Assembly: GCA_030278955.1 (NCBI GenBank)
Contig: JAOANR010000006.1
Span: forward strand, 24,621,763-24,685,762
Length of the DNA: 64,000 bases
Source of the DNA: Hygrophila difformis
Taxonomy: Eukaryota > Streptophyta > Magnoliopsida > Lamiales > Acanthaceae
Reading direction: 5' to 3'
A model generated the notes under the pieces. The model was not told the origin of the DNA and ran no database searches. It was given only the letters and a program-made list of their open reading frames with translations. Shown piece by piece: positions 51,917 to 63,834 of the stretch. Position 1 is the first letter of the stretch; each line of letters starts with the position of its first letter. A program made the translations under genes and the position numbers.

Positions 51917-53841
51917 TCAACTAACTGTGATATCACCTCCGAATCCATGATCTCCTCCATGGTCATCATCTCCCGAGCCCGGAGATGGAGGTCTACGACC
52001 TCCCCGCATCCTGTCTAACTCCTCCACCACAGTCTCCCACTTCTGTCCATAGCGTTCCAGAGTTGCCTTGAGCTCTTCAAACTCCTCCCGAGTGATCTCA
52101 TTCCTGCTTGACTGTGGGGTACTGCTTCCACCCTTCCCCGTAGGCTGAATGAATTTAGCCAGTGACCCTAAAACATATTTATGATGTACAAATAACGTGT
52201 TAAATTAATGTTGACGTATTCGGGATGAAAGCAAGTAGTAAAACAATTCTACCTAGTCCATAAACGGCCTTCCGCCTATTGTGCCCACCAGCAACCTCAT
52301 AAAAAGGACCGGTTTGGATCGAAGGGGGCTTGAGTTTGTGTGAGAATCTCTTTGATAGCATGGTACTCCTCCTGTTTGAAGTGACAACAATTACGTAAAA
52401 GTGAATGGACTAATTAATTATCATGTATGCAGTTAATATTTGTAAAACAATTAAAATTTTGCCAGTTTACATGGACCGTCTTTGATTTATCATCAACCCA
52501 GGCATCCTTCTTATGTTTCCTTGTGTGCGTATGCTCGTGCAACTCTGGAAAGTCGATTTCCCTACCCTGTTCTTGTATCTACATTCAAATAAATCATTTA
52601 ATAAGTTATGAAGTAATAGGTAAATGTGAATGAATTTCGAATATATATAACAATGCAACGCATACCAAGTGATCCAGTGTCGCATCATGTGATCTAGACC
52701 CTGATGTGTGCGTCGGAAGAGCTGAAGCGTCTGCCTGACCTCGCCGCCTGTTCACCTTGTTCCTCTGTTGCTTTTCCTTGAACACAGCGGAGTTCCAATA
52801 ATTCTGCCAGGCCTCAGCAATTTCTCTGTCAAGTGGAAAAGGTTTTTTACTACCACTCCTGACGTCCAAGGTGTAGTCTTTGTACCTACAACATCATTAG
52901 TGTCAAGTATACCGTTAAATAATAATTCATTGTAATTAACTATCTACTCAGTATAGATTTAAAAAGTGCCGTTACTATTTTACCTTTGCACGTTCTTCCT
53001 CTCCCACTCTTTCTTTACTTGCACTTCGAGAGAAGGATCCCATCGAGCAACTTTCTAATTAACACATTTCAAAGTCATGTCAGACCGTTAGTAATAAGTA
53101 ACAGTACCGAATTGACTTCAATTCATTACTTACTTGAAATTCACCCCAGTAAAAGTCCTTTGTCCTTTTGGTGACTTTCATCCACGAGATTCCTTCCTTA
53201 TCTGCCCGCATGGGATAACAATCCCACATCTTTTTCACCAGTGCACCCGGGATTGTGATACTTAACATTTAAATTAATTAGTCACTAAATGGGAAACTGT
53301 TATAAAAATTGTGACAACTATGAAACAGTCATACGAGACAACTTACACGCTATTTTTGGGCTTAAGCTCTGTCCTGTTCTCTATGGGCTGTGGGGGTTGT
53401 GGGGCTTGTTCAGAAAGTGTACCATGTGCCTCAGAGGCTGATCCTAAATTTGAACATATATGGAATATATTTAATATTTAACGTTCGACTATATAGATGG
53501 AATTAAATTTAATTTTAACATATATGGAATTTTAACATACCTGGAGTCTGTGATGGGGGAGTCTCTGGTATCGCAGAGTCAGATCCTGGTGTATGGACGG
53601 GTGGATCTTCAAGGCTTGAGGATTGTGCTGCTGCATAACATAGATTCAAAGTTAAGTACATATATAGAATAAATAAAGACGTTGAATTACACGAACCTGC
53701 CAAGTCTCGAGCCCATCGCTCGCCTGCCTCTCGTACCATCCTTGCAGTCTCGGCGGGCGTAGGCAGTCGTGGCGTAGATCCTGAACCCGATCCCTCCCGG
53801 CTTGGAGTGCCTGAGGCCGAGCCACCCCCCTGTTGAGACAT
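51917..53841 (-). CDS. TNPA-like protein of the CACTA element (Ptta/En/Spm transposase family), about nine exons
   Basis: Starts MSQQGGGSASGTPSREGSGS at 53841 and ends FGGDITVS at 51917. Exons with GT-AG borders follow in compatible phases at about 53841-53698, 53633-53542, 53443-53346, 53262-53136, 53056-52985, 52888-52672, 52578-52472, 52368-52251 and 52168-51917. Conserved phrases of the Ptta/En/Spm family include WDCYPMRADKEGISWMKVTK, DFYWGEFQ, EIAEAWQNYWNS, ELHEHTHTRKHKKDAWVDD and FYEVAGGHNRRKAVYGLG, with a C-terminal coiled coil (REEFEELKATLERYGQKWE). Family members bind subterminal repeats. In the eighth exon the frame seems to change near 52300-52312, possibly a one-base lesion; otherwise it looks intact. 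Confidence 0.78.
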
Positions 53842-53944
53842 CTGTTAACAAAATAAGATGGAATATAAGTGACAAATTCATATATGTTAAATTTATGGAC
53901 TTTATGCAACAAGTAAAAGGCATGTGTGTGTTACATGTTCATAT

Positions 53945-56900
53945 TCAAATTTCGAAATCCTCATCAGAGGTCTCTTCTGATGATTCATCCATGTCAGTGT
54001 CATCTGATGTAAACAAATGGTCCGGGGATGTTTCGGAATCACTATCCTTATCTTGATTTAGATCTACAAGTTGGACTATATCGTCTGTTAACCGCTCCCC
54101 ACGAGACGTTATGATTGTAGTTTCAATACCAAGTTGTTCTGCAACATCTACTTGGAATGCCTCAACTTCTTCGCCCATCTTTACAGTAATCACACCCCTA
54201 GGCTTAATTTTACATACAGCCAACCAATCACGAGTCCTAGCATTTGGTCTGTTCGTTGGAAATTGAACATAACACACTTGTTCAGTTTGGGTGGCAAATA
54301 TGAATGGGTCATAGTAGGGCAAATTTTTGGTCTGATTCACCTCAACTATCTTGTAATTCTCATGAGTACGCGTTCCAATTCCCTCACGAGTGTCAAACCA
54401 TTTACATTTGAAGAATGCAATTTGCTTCAAAGGCAATGCAGGGTACTCGAGCACTAAAATCTCTTCTATGATACCGTAGAAATCACGAGATTCCCCCGTA
54501 ATGCACACTCCACTATTGTAAGTGGTTCGACGACTACCATGGTTTTCGGTATGAAATTTCATCCCATTTACAAAATACATGGGAAATGATTGAGCTGTGG
54601 GAAGTGGTCCTTGTGCAAGTTCGAACAAACACGGTATATCGGGCGGGTGTTCCACTAAGTACTCCTCAAACCATTTCAGAAAGTGGTTAGACATGGCAGC
54701 TGAGAGCTCAGGAACTGTAATCCGAGGATTAATTGAACGCATATATTGGTGGAACAACCTATAATTCATAAAGATGTTTAATTTAGAATATAACATAAAT
54801 GAATGGCAAAAATAGGAAATACAAAGTACTTACTCAATATACGGTTCTGTTTATGTGCAATTTAGGAGCACGTAATTGTGGGCGGTCTTTAACTCTTGCT
54901 AGGTCATCCGCCTTCTTTTGGACCTACCCTGTGCACGTCCTCCTAATTTGAAAACACTAATAAGTCTATCATCATCGAATGGGCAACCACCATCGTCATT
55001 CCTTGGCACATTTCTCTCACGTGTGAACACATGCTTCTCAAAGTAATGAGAACAAAAAAATGATGCCTCTCGCACCAAATAAGCATTGCAGATAGACCCT
55101 TCAACGTGTGCCTTATTGCGCACTGTACGCTTTAATCGGTTTAGGTACCTTGAATAAATAATCAGTACAAAATAATGTATTAGTCATATTGAAAATGCCA
55201 TTGTAACTTCATATGTCACTATTTTTTTGAATTCGTACCTTTCATAGGGATACATCCATCTGAACTGAACTGGACCAGCAACACTAGCTTCATAAGGCAG
55301 GTGGACAGGAAGATGCTCCATACAATCGAAGAATGCTAGTGGGAAAATGGTTTCTAGTTTGCAAAGTACTACTGGAATGTCTAACCCCAATCTCTCCATT
55401 TCATGTACCTTAATGGTTTTTGCAGTCAACGCACGAAACACATTACTCAATTCTGTTATTGCCTCCCACACGGTCACTGGTAGTAATTCTCTTCATCCGA
55501 TGGGAAGGAGACGTTGCAAGAAGACATGACAATCGTGGCTCTTCATACCAAACATACTGTGTTTATTGGTGTCCACACATCTACCCAAGTTTGAAACACA
55601 CCCATCTGGAAACTTCAAGCCTGCCACCCACTTCAAAAATACGTCTCTCTTATCCTTGTCCATTGTGTATACTGCTTTGGATATCTTCCAGTACGGGCAT
55701 CCCTATGCAATTCAGGCCTATTACACAGAGTAACGATGTCCTCACGTACTTTAGCATTGTCCTTTGTTTTTCCTTGTACATCCATCACAGTGTTGAAGAC
55801 ATTCTCAAACACATTTTTCTCGATATGCATGACATCCAAGTTGTGACGGACCAAATTTGACTTCCAATATGGTAGATCCCAGAATATACTCCTCTTTTTC
55901 CAACCACAAGTCTTGCTGATGGTTGTGTTTGCTTCCTCACTACCCATTTCAAAGACACGCTTAAGGCCATGTGTCTCTATGTCCATCAACACATCTTCCC
56001 CACTTCTATAGGTTGGCGGAAGCCCTTGCTCTACTCGATCCTTTATAAATCTGGCCTTATCTGATCTAAATGGATGGTCTTTAGGAAGGAACTTCCGGTG
56101 CGAATCAAACCACGACTGTTTCCCACCCTCCTTCAGTCGTATAGACTCAGTTCTTTCCATAAATACCGGACATGCAGTTTTCCCGTAGGTACTCCAACCA
56201 GACAACATTGCATACGCTGGAAAATCTCCAATTGTCCACATCAGTGCCGCCTTCATCTGGAAGTTTTGTTTACTGTATGCATCGTATGTGGTGATCCCGA
56301 CGTCCCACAACTCCAGTAGCTCTTCAATCAACGGTTGTAGGTACACGTCAATCCTTTGTTTTGGACTCGATTTGCCAGGTATTATGGCTGTCAAGAACAT
56401 ATACTCATCCTTCATACACATACCTGGGGGGAGGTTGTACGGTGTCAATAGAACCGGCCAACAAGAGTATTGGGCCCCTGATTGACCGAACGGTTGGAAA
56501 CCATCGGTGCACAGCCCTAACCTCACATTTCGTCCCTCCGAACCGAATTCGGGATGAATATTGTCAAAGTGTTTCCATGCTTTGGAGTCGCATGGATGAC
56601 ACATCTCACCAGTACCCCCATGGTCATGCCCTACATGCCATGTCATGTATTTCGCAGTCGCCTCCGATGAATACAAACGTTTCAATCTATTCTTTAAAGG
56701 GAAATAGAACATATAACTGATTGCAACTTGTGATCCATTGCTAGAAACTTTATATCTCGGCCTATGGCAAAAGTTACAGTTCTGTAAGGCCACATCGTCC
56801 CTCCAATACAACATACAACCTTTATCACAACAATCAATTTTCTTAACGGGTAATCCAAGGCCCTCAAGAAGTTTCTTTGCCTCGTAGAAACTCTTAACCA

Positions 56901-57497
56901 TTGAGTGCTCCTTTGGAAGTGTATCAATCATGAGCTGACATAAGGTATCGAAGCATTTTTCAGATAGATTGTGCTCCAATTTAATGTTTAACAACCTTGC
57001 AACTGTTGACAATAATGTCATTTTCTTACATCCAGGCCACAAATCATTGTCCGCTGCATCCAACATGTCATAAAATAATTTTCTTGTGGGTTGGGTTCCT
57101 TAGGGGGCATAGGCTCATCATCTACGTTATTTGGGAAGTCATTGGGAAATCCATACCCCATTCCATCAATTACCATCTGTCTGTAGTCGTTTGAATTATC
57201 TGTTGCACCTCCCGACGGTGCTTCATCATCATAAAGAGGGCGAAAGTTGTGTGGCTCTCCATGACAAGTCCATCGCTCGTAATTTTCTACAAATCCTTTC
57301 CTGTACAGGTGTCCTAATATTTCCTTATCTGATAAATAACATCTATTCTTACATCTTGCACAAGGACACCGTATCATCCCTTCTACTATATCACATTCGG
57401 GGTTTGCACGACAAACCCGAAGAAAGGATTTCACACCTTCCTTGAATTCAGGTGTTAGCTCCCCGCCGCGTGGGCGGTACATCCAACTGCGCTCCAT
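53945..57497 (-). pseudogene. TNPD-like CACTA transposase (Transposase_21 family), broken
   Basis: Starts MERSWMYRPRGGELTPEFKE with a transposase-associated domain (CPCARCKNRCYLSDKEILGH). The TNP2/Transposase_21 core follows (LHPEFG-like HPEFGSEGRNVRLGLCTDGF, WMLSGWSTYGK-type AYAMLSGWSTYGKTACPVF, LDVMHIEKNVFENVFNTV), then DUF4218 (MERLGLDIPVVLCKLETIFP) and DUF4216 (IAFFKCKWFDTREGIG). Introns at 55238-55149 and about 54833-54760 have proper borders. Lesions: a frame change near 57066-57085, another near 55675-55692, stops at 55493-55495 (TGA) and 54899-54901 (TAG). Such enzymes cut both element ends. This copy should be inactive. Confidence 0.88.
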
Positions 57498-57519
57498 TAT
57501 CTAACTATAATTTAAGATA

Positions 57520-59117
57520 GGGGTAAATTACTTAACGAAAACATGGATTTTTGATAAAGTAACATATTAATTGAGAATTCTATTTATTTGTTATGTGTAG
57601 CTTATAAAAAGAATGACACTATTTAATTAAAACAGAGCTTATTAAAAGAATGACACTATTTAATTTAAGAATGACACTATTATATTCTCGGCTAGATGGT
57701 TCTTGAGGGTGGGTTTTCAAACAGGTTGCTTATCTATAAAACATACCAAATCTTACTAATAACTGTTAGTATTAGATTGATTAATTCAAACAACTATGAT
57801 TAAACATACTAATAACTGTTTTCAAACAAGTTGCTTATCCATTTCGGCGATAGGTTAACATCACAGTTTACGGGAAATATTTAATTCTTAATTTCATGCA
57901 CTTGAATTCTAGTATGCAAATAACTATCATTAAACATACCAAATCTTACTAATAACTGTTAGTATTAGTAGACGAAATTTAAAAGAATCATAACGACACC
58001 CGCCCGCAAATAGATGCATTTTTGTGTACCTGTATCACCTCCTTGAATTACTTTAATTTGCCGCTGTGTGCTCACGATCCCTTCCTCTCTTCACTTATGA
58101 GATCCGGAAAATCGCCTCTAAAAAATCAACAATTATGTTTCAATAAAGCTTGCTAACAATATTTTGAAACAATTATGTTTCCAGACCATGAAAGTAAAAC
58201 TTGATCCAATTCATGAAATCAAATCAACTACAACAACAAATGGACAATAGACACAATACTTCACTTAATTCGTTTTTTTTTAAAATAAATTTGCAAACTG
58301 TAATATCTAATAACAATTTCTTTAACAATTAAAACTGTTCCAAATTATCTGATGAAGACATTCCATGGTACTACTTATATTCGTGCTAATATGCACTTTT
58401 CTAACCTCTGCACTCCGCAATATTCCAACCTGCAGTGTACCAGTTATTACTGGTCTTAGAGTCTTTCTAAAAAAGCAATCTAGTTCTAGCATGTCCAAAA
58501 CCCCAAATGAACAATTCAATCATTCTAAAACCAAAATCAACCGTCACAAAAAAAAAATCGATCTAATACCAAAGTCCTAATTCTACATTCAACAGCCAGC
58601 AGATAAAAAAAAATAAATAAATAAAACATCGACAGATAGCATTTCCAAAACCAAGGCCTAATTCTAGTGCAAAATTTGAATACCAAAGTAGATGAGAATG
58701 TTATAGTGGAACTACTATTACCTTATTACGAACACGCTGTGAACGGTGGAACCCGCCGGCCACCTCAAGCAGCCATTCGGTGGCAAGGGGCCGGAGACGG
58801 AGAGAGATGCCGGAGAGCGTCGGCAGCGCTGGGCTGAGCGGCGTCGGCAGGGCTGGGCTGGGCCGGACGGCTCTCCGACGTAGCGAGGCGGTGGGGCTGG
58901 GCAGTGGCGCCAAGCCCAATCAGGGCCAAACAGGGGGCACAGCGGGGATGTCGTCTTCTTCGGAGGGTGTCTCGGAGATGGTCGCCGGTACGTCGCGACG
59001 GTTGGGAGGTGGTCGGAGATGGAGGTGTAGTGAAAAAATCGCAACGGTCGTCTCTCCAAGAAATTTTGCCCTGTAATTGTGATTTACAGCGGGCGAATTG
59101 GAAAATATAACCCTAGA
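57520..59117 (-). other. CACTA 5' region: non-coding, with GC-rich block
   Basis: Lies between the TNPD start and the right subterminal repeats. The AT-rich part near 57720-57970 has two copies of an ACATACCAAATCTTACTAAT segment. The block 58735-59070 is much richer in GC than its surroundings; overlapping frames there are low-complexity Pro/Arg/Ser and do not look like protein. It probably holds the transcript leader and promoter of the transposon genes. Confidence 0.45.
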
Positions 59118-59335
59118 TTAGCGACCGTCAACACCGGTCGCTGTGACGGTCGCTAGCAACGACCACAAAAAATGCGGTCGTTAAGGCGGTCGCGGAACAG
59201 AAACCCACCAAAGACACGGAGTGACGGTCGTTGGCTCGGTCGTGATACTAGCCACCGTGTGATGCGGTCGCGGATGCGGTCGTTAGCAACGACCGCAAGA
59301 CGACGGTCGTTAAAAACGGTCGCTATAGCCAACTT
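59118..59335. repeat. CACTA subterminal repeats, right end
   Basis: Clustered GCGACCG/CGGTCGCT/ACGACCG motifs matching those at the left end (51174-51525). Confidence 0.85.
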
Positions 59336-59349
59336 TTCTTGTAGTGAAT

Positions 59350-59753
59350 GACTTTAAATATTAATTAAATTACGGTCATAACACGCAATTCATGTTTATT
59401 TTAATGGACTTTAAGAATATAAATTACCTACATTTAAGGTTAAGCCGAATTTTTCATCCTATGTATTTCCATGAAAACAAAATTAATTTTCAAAACCCAA
59501 ACTTGATGCCCTTCATCAGTACATTATTTACTCTTCATTATCTGGCGATTGTAAACCACGCGCCACCTCTTGCGTCTGCTCAATTAGAATTACAATTACC
59601 TTAGATTACAACGCATCAAATGCTAATCTGCGCCCCTAACCACTGACAACTACTCTTAATTAACGCCATATTTTCCAATTAACTCCTTTATTTTATTGTT
59701 ATTTACAAGCCACCCATTAATATTATTACAAAATTCATAATTTCCCGTCCCCG
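59350..59753. other. 3' flank of the kinase gene
   Basis: About 400 bp between the CACTA end and the kinase stop codon. It should contain the kinase 3' UTR; no coding feature is visible. Confidence 0.5.
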
Positions 59754-60929
59754 TTAGAACTCCGTTAGCGACACGTTATTCCGGCATTCATCCATCGACG
59801 GCGACCATAACGGCGTCGGCGGAAGCTTCATCTGCCGCAAGTACTCCTTTATCCCCACGCCATTCTCCGTCACCTCCGTCTCCTCCTTTGACGGCAGAAA
59901 CGGCGGCCGTAAAACCTCCGTCAACAACTCCCACTGCAATCCTTTAAAAAACTCGTGCTCTTTAATCTCCGCCGCGCCGCGGCGGTACCCCAGGCGTCGC
60001 GTTGGATCCTTCTCCAATAACCTCCCGATCAGGTCCGTCAATGCGTTCGGTTTCCCCATGAATTCCGGCTCCGCCAGCAGAATCCGCCGGAACGTATCCT
60101 TCCTTGTCTTCCCTTTGAACGGGGTGCTACCGTACAGCATCTCGTAGGATAGAACTCCGACCGCCCACCAGTCGACGGCGAATTCGTGGCCGTCGCCGCG
60201 GATGACCTCCGGCGCGACGTATTCCTCCGTGCCGACGAAGGAATTCGAGCGATTGTTGCTTGGTGAGTCGTCGCCGCTAGGGTTACGGCGGGTTACGGGG
60301 GAGACACGTGCGCTCTTGGCCTTCTTCAAACCGTAGAAGAAGCGCGAGGGCTTCCCATCGGAAGGCTGGCGTTTTGCGGCGGGGAGTGAATCCTGATAGT
60401 CGGATCTTTTAGGGGGGAGGTCACGTGACAGGTCGAAGTCGGTGAGGGTCACGTGACCGGACTGCTGCACGAGAATGTTCTCCGGCTTGAGGTCTCTGTA
60501 GACGACGCCTTGGCTGTGGAGATTCTCCAGCGCGCAGACGATCTCCGCCAGGTAGAAGCGGATGACGGCGGCGGAGAACACGTGGTCGTTCTGGCGGTAC
60601 CGGAGGACGTTGAGATCGCCGCCGGGGCAGTACGGGATTCCCCAGCAAATGAATTCATGATCCTCCGAGGAGCCGATGAGGCGCGGCAGGAATGGGTGAG
60701 CGGACAGGCGGCGGAGGACGGAGACTTCATGGCGAGCGCGGCGGTCGGAGTGGCGGTGGACGGAGGAGGACTTCTCGACCAACTTGAGAGCGAAGGGCTG
60801 ATCGTCGCCGGAGCCGTCGTGGACGAGGAAGACGGTGCCGGTGGCGCCCTTGCCGAGGAGTTTGAGGACGCGGAGGTGGTGGAGGCGGAGCTCCGGCGAC
60901 GGCAAGGAAGGTATATGGGAATCTTCCAT
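59754..60929 (-). CDS. AGC VIII serine/threonine kinase, UNICORN (UCN)-like
   Basis: 391 codons, one exon, GC-richer than its surroundings. Gly loop LGKGATGTVFLVHD (25-38), ATP-binding Lys49 in FALKLV, Glu68 in the C-helix, GGDLNVLRYRQND (103-115), catalytic loop YRDLKPEN (144-151, Asp146). The magnesium motif DFD (164-166) replaces DFG, diagnostic of plant AGC VIII kinases. A roughly 60-residue insert with a basic cluster (GLKKAKSARV) separates DFD from GTEEYVAPE (233-241). The phrases LLGKGATGTVFLVHD and GGDLNVLR recall UCN, a repressor of ectopic growth in ovules, more than OXI1. The C-terminus NVSLTEF lacks a clear PDK1-docking FxxF. Start MEDSHIPS is preceded by a short leader and TATA box. 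No lesions. Confidence 0.9.
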   Translation of the reverse strand: MEDSHIPSLPSPELRLHHLRVLKLLGKGATGTVFLVHDGSGDDQPFALKLVEKSSSVHRHSDRRARHEVSVLRRLSAHPFLPRLIGSSEDHEFICWGIPYCPGGDLNVLRYRQNDHVFSAAVIRFYLAEIVCALENLHSQGVVYRDLKPENILVQQSGHVTLTDFDLSRDLPPKRSDYQDSLPAAKRQPSDGKPSRFFYGLKKAKSARVSPVTRRNPSGDDSPSNNRSNSFVGTEEYVAPEVIRGDGHEFAVDWWAVGVLSYEMLYGSTPFKGKTRKDTFRRILLAEPEFMGKPNALTDLIGRLLEKDPTRRLGYRRGAAEIKEHEFFKGLQWELLTEVLRPPFLPSKEETEVTENGVGIKEYLRQMKLPPTPLWSPSMDECRNNVSLTEF

Positions 60930-61007
60930 ACTAGAGTGGTAAACTTTTATCTCGAGTGAAGAGAGAATAATAATACTGTTGTAGATTTGTTAGTGGAACG
61001 AAATCTC

Positions 61008-61020
61008 CTCTATATATACA
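61008..61020 (-). promoter_or_regulatory. Probable TATA box of the kinase gene
   Basis: The minus strand reads GTATATATAGAGG about 80 bp before the kinase ATG (60929), a usual distance for a plant gene with a short leader. A CA/GT-rich stretch lies just upstream. Confidence 0.55.
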
Positions 61021-61690
61021 TACACACACGCTTGCGCACACGTACAAATTTAAATTTACAGGAATGAAAATTTGTGAAAGGAATAGAGTACATGTATAAA
61101 TTACGGATGGTTTTTGTATAGGTGTACACTTTACTATGTTTTTTTCTACCAAATTTATAAAAATTTTGAATGGAAGTTAAACAGTGAACAGTGTCAAAAA
61201 ACCATCCATAACAAAAATATCAAGAGAGAGGAAGAATACACTAAGCAGTCAAACCGATGGGTTTGATATTTAATTTTATTTGCGGAAGCATGTTGGACAT
61301 TTATTTGAAAAATAACTAATAGTAATAAAAATTTAAAGTTTTGGGGCTGAAAGTAAATAATTTAAAAGGTTGGAGGCCAATTATTATACAAATGACTGAT
61401 GTGGGTAGAGGACTAAACGGAACAAAATAGAAGTTTATGACTGAATTGGCAAAACATAAAAGAAAAATGACTAATATTATGCCCACGTGTCTGGTTTAAA
61501 TTTAAAATTTTACCACATCAGCATGCAATTAGGGTATAATTAGTGAACAATATACTGATTCGGACATAAATAGTGGACTGTTTTGACAATAAAATTTTAA
61601 AAAAAATGATTTAGATATTTTTGAAAAGAAAATGGACTTATTTTACCTTTTTTCCATTTATCTCATATTTCCATTAGTTATTAGAGTGAT
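61021..61690. other. Kinase upstream region with repeat remnants
   Basis: AT-rich, no gene. The part 61300-61660 contains GAGGACTAAA/GACTGAATTGGC phrases typical of MULE-derived MITE arms. Confidence 0.35.
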
Positions 61691-61692
61691 AA

Positions 61693-61959
61693 AAAAAAAT
61701 AGCCATGTCCTTTATCTATTTGTTTTGGTTTTTCAAATCCATCATTTTCGGTATTCTGATCCAATTTAGTCTTCTCAATTAGACCATTTTGTGATGTATG
61801 CTTTCAGTCATTTTTATCATTAATTATCTACATAAATGACAAAAAAAGACTAATTTGACTGAAATTAAAAAACATGAGGGACTAAGTTGTGCCAGAATAT
61901 AAAAAGGGACGGATTTAGTAAAAAACAAGTAGATAAAGGACTAAAATGGCTATTTTTCC
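61693..61959. mobile_element. MULE-type palindromic MITE
   Basis: Left AAAAATAGCCATGTCCTTTA and the reverse complement of the right end, GGAAAAATAGCCATTTTAGT, begin inverted arms of about 100 bp (both continue with TCCTTTATCTA and CTTGTTTT-like sequence). No target duplication could be read, so the borders are approximate. Confidence 0.55.
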
Positions 61960-62989
61960 ATATACAAATATGTATTTATATCTGTAAAACAAATAATTAA
62001 TTTAAAACAATATTGTGTTACTCAACTATTTTGATAGATCAATTTAGTGACATTTTTTGTATAATCCAGCAACATGTATATTCAATATTTAGTGTCTTTG
62101 TATGGTTGGTTTATTTTATGTTTGAATTATATATATACTATAAGTTATACAAATATACATAATTCTAGCATCAATGAGTTAATGTTTGAAAATTTTTATT
62201 TAACACTTTTAAATGATAACTTCAATACTTATGAATAGTAATTCAATATCTTCGCATATGCAAAATCTACGTAATAACCTATTTGGGATCGAATTGATAA
62301 TACAATCAAGGACTTATTATGTGCAGGCCTGGCCATTTTATTTTAAACATTAGGTTAACATGATACAAGCCAAAAGAATCCCAATTTAGTACACTCAAAT
62401 GGTAGTATAATTTTTTAAATATGAAGTTTTCATTCTTAATACATGCATGCTAATAATAAGTTTTTGGTTTTGTGTGTAGACAAGCAAAATGGATGGATAT
62501 GATCAATAGTTCTCGTACATTATATTTGTTGTTTCATTATTGTACAGTGTCGATATTTTTCTATTTCTATAAATAATATTGTGATTAAATAACATGTATG
62601 TAGTGGGGCATCTCACTTGCTGATGCAAGTATGCAACAATTCCATTTATCCGATTCAAAACCACATAATTAAAAATATTATTATTTGAGAACAATATAAT
62701 GGAGTCTAAATGTATAATATATCTAAAAAGTTGAATATTGATGAATTAGAACCTATATGGACTCTTACTTTGTTTTTTTGTGTGTGTGTTTTTTTTTTTT
62801 TCCCTCCATTGATGATATGATTTTGGTATTCGTTTTTGGCCCCATGTTTTTGTGCTAAGTATTTATATGGGCAATACTTTTTCTTCTAATTGGAAAAGGG
62901 GAATAACAGATATTGAGGAATTCTCTTGGCTTCTTGATTGCTCTGGCCTTTCAAATGTAATTGGACAATGAATTTGATTTGAATCAATT
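61960..62989. other. AT-rich intergenic DNA, no gene recognised
   Basis: Contains short TA and T/GT runs (near 62775-62805). No coding region, RNA gene or delimited element could be supported. Confidence 0.4.
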
Positions 62990-63834
62990 TGTTAGGGAAA
63001 TATCATGAGTGTTGTGAAGATGCTCGTTGTCACTGCCATGTTGAGACAACCTTCCAACAACGAGCGCAACTGGAAAATTCAAAAGGACAGTGACGTGGTC
63101 ACTTCCCTTAGTAGGTTTATAAGGGTTTTGGATGGGCCTTGCACTTTTATATATAAACATACCTGTTTTCGTCCTTCATTCTTCTTGAGACATTCTAGCT
63201 GCACAAAAAGGAGAAAACAGAGCATTCTCAAGGTCCTTCACTGCCATGGAAATCTGAGGAAGCTGGAGTTGTTCAACCCCCATTTCTTATGTCTGCAGAA
63301 GGCTCAATCAACCATTCCTAGCTAGGTATATCATTTGTTATTTGATTGCTTCCGTCATTTTGGGGTTTTTGGCTTTGTGTTTTATTTCTCATGTTTTATT
63401 ATTTGTAAACACAAACATGGAGCTTATATTGGGTGGCGTCTCACCTTGTGCTTGAATAGATTAAGTAGGTAGAAATCACAAACACCATTTCCACATCTTC
63501 TAATGAATTGTTGTTGACAGTAGCCGGGTAGATATACCTTGAGGCTACCGGTTGTTTCCTTAGTCTATTGGAGAGATAAGAGAGTTCATTAGTGAATAGG
63601 GTGTGTGTGAAATGGGTTGAAGAACCTTGCTACATGTTTGATGGTGTTCTAGTGAAATCCTGGCTTGTGGCCCCCCAGATGTAGATCAGTTGATCGAACT
63701 GGGTGAACAAATTACTGTGTTCATTATTTTCATTTCCGCACTCTGTTCTGTGTATCTCTGATTGCAATCTGCATGTGTGTTGAGACTACGTCTGAACAAG
63801 ACTTACAGTATTACTGCTAGTTTGGGCCTGTCAC
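62990..63834 (+). repeat. Possible solo LTR of a copia-type retrotransposon
   Basis: Begins TGTTAGGGAAATATC, has a strong TATA box (TTATATATAAACATA near 63147) and ends in a region with CCAGATGTAGATCAGTTGATC and ...CTGTCACA. These features suggest an LTR with promoter and 3' R/U5-like part. The end and a target duplication could not be fixed. A 106-codon frame inside (63005-63325) has no recognisable domain. Confidence 0.3.

Larger units (their letters stand above)
51158..59346 (-). mobile_element. Full-length CACTA (En/Spm) transposon, 8,189 bp
   Basis: Termini CACTACAAGAAAAAA (51158) and TTCTTGTAGTG (ending 59346) are inverted and flanked by the 3-bp duplication AAT (51155-51157 and 59347-59349). 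Subterminal regions (51174-51525 and 59118-59335) are full of GCGACCGT/ACGACCG repeats, the expected transposase-binding sites. Two genes lie on the minus strand in Spm order: a TNPD-like transposase (57497-53945) and a TNPA-like gene (53841-51917). TNPD carries at least two frame changes and two stops, so the copy is probably immobile alone. Confidence 0.95.

Noticed and set aside
58701..59110. Overlapping GC-rich frames in the CACTA 5' region
   Set aside because: Low-complexity Pro/Arg/Ser and Gly/Arg products on both strands at once; more likely a transposon leader than a gene.
60453..60959. 168-codon plus-strand frame opposite the kinase gene
   Set aside because: Antisense shadow of a GC-rich coding sequence; Val/Asp/Ala-rich with no domain, while the minus strand has a complete kinase.
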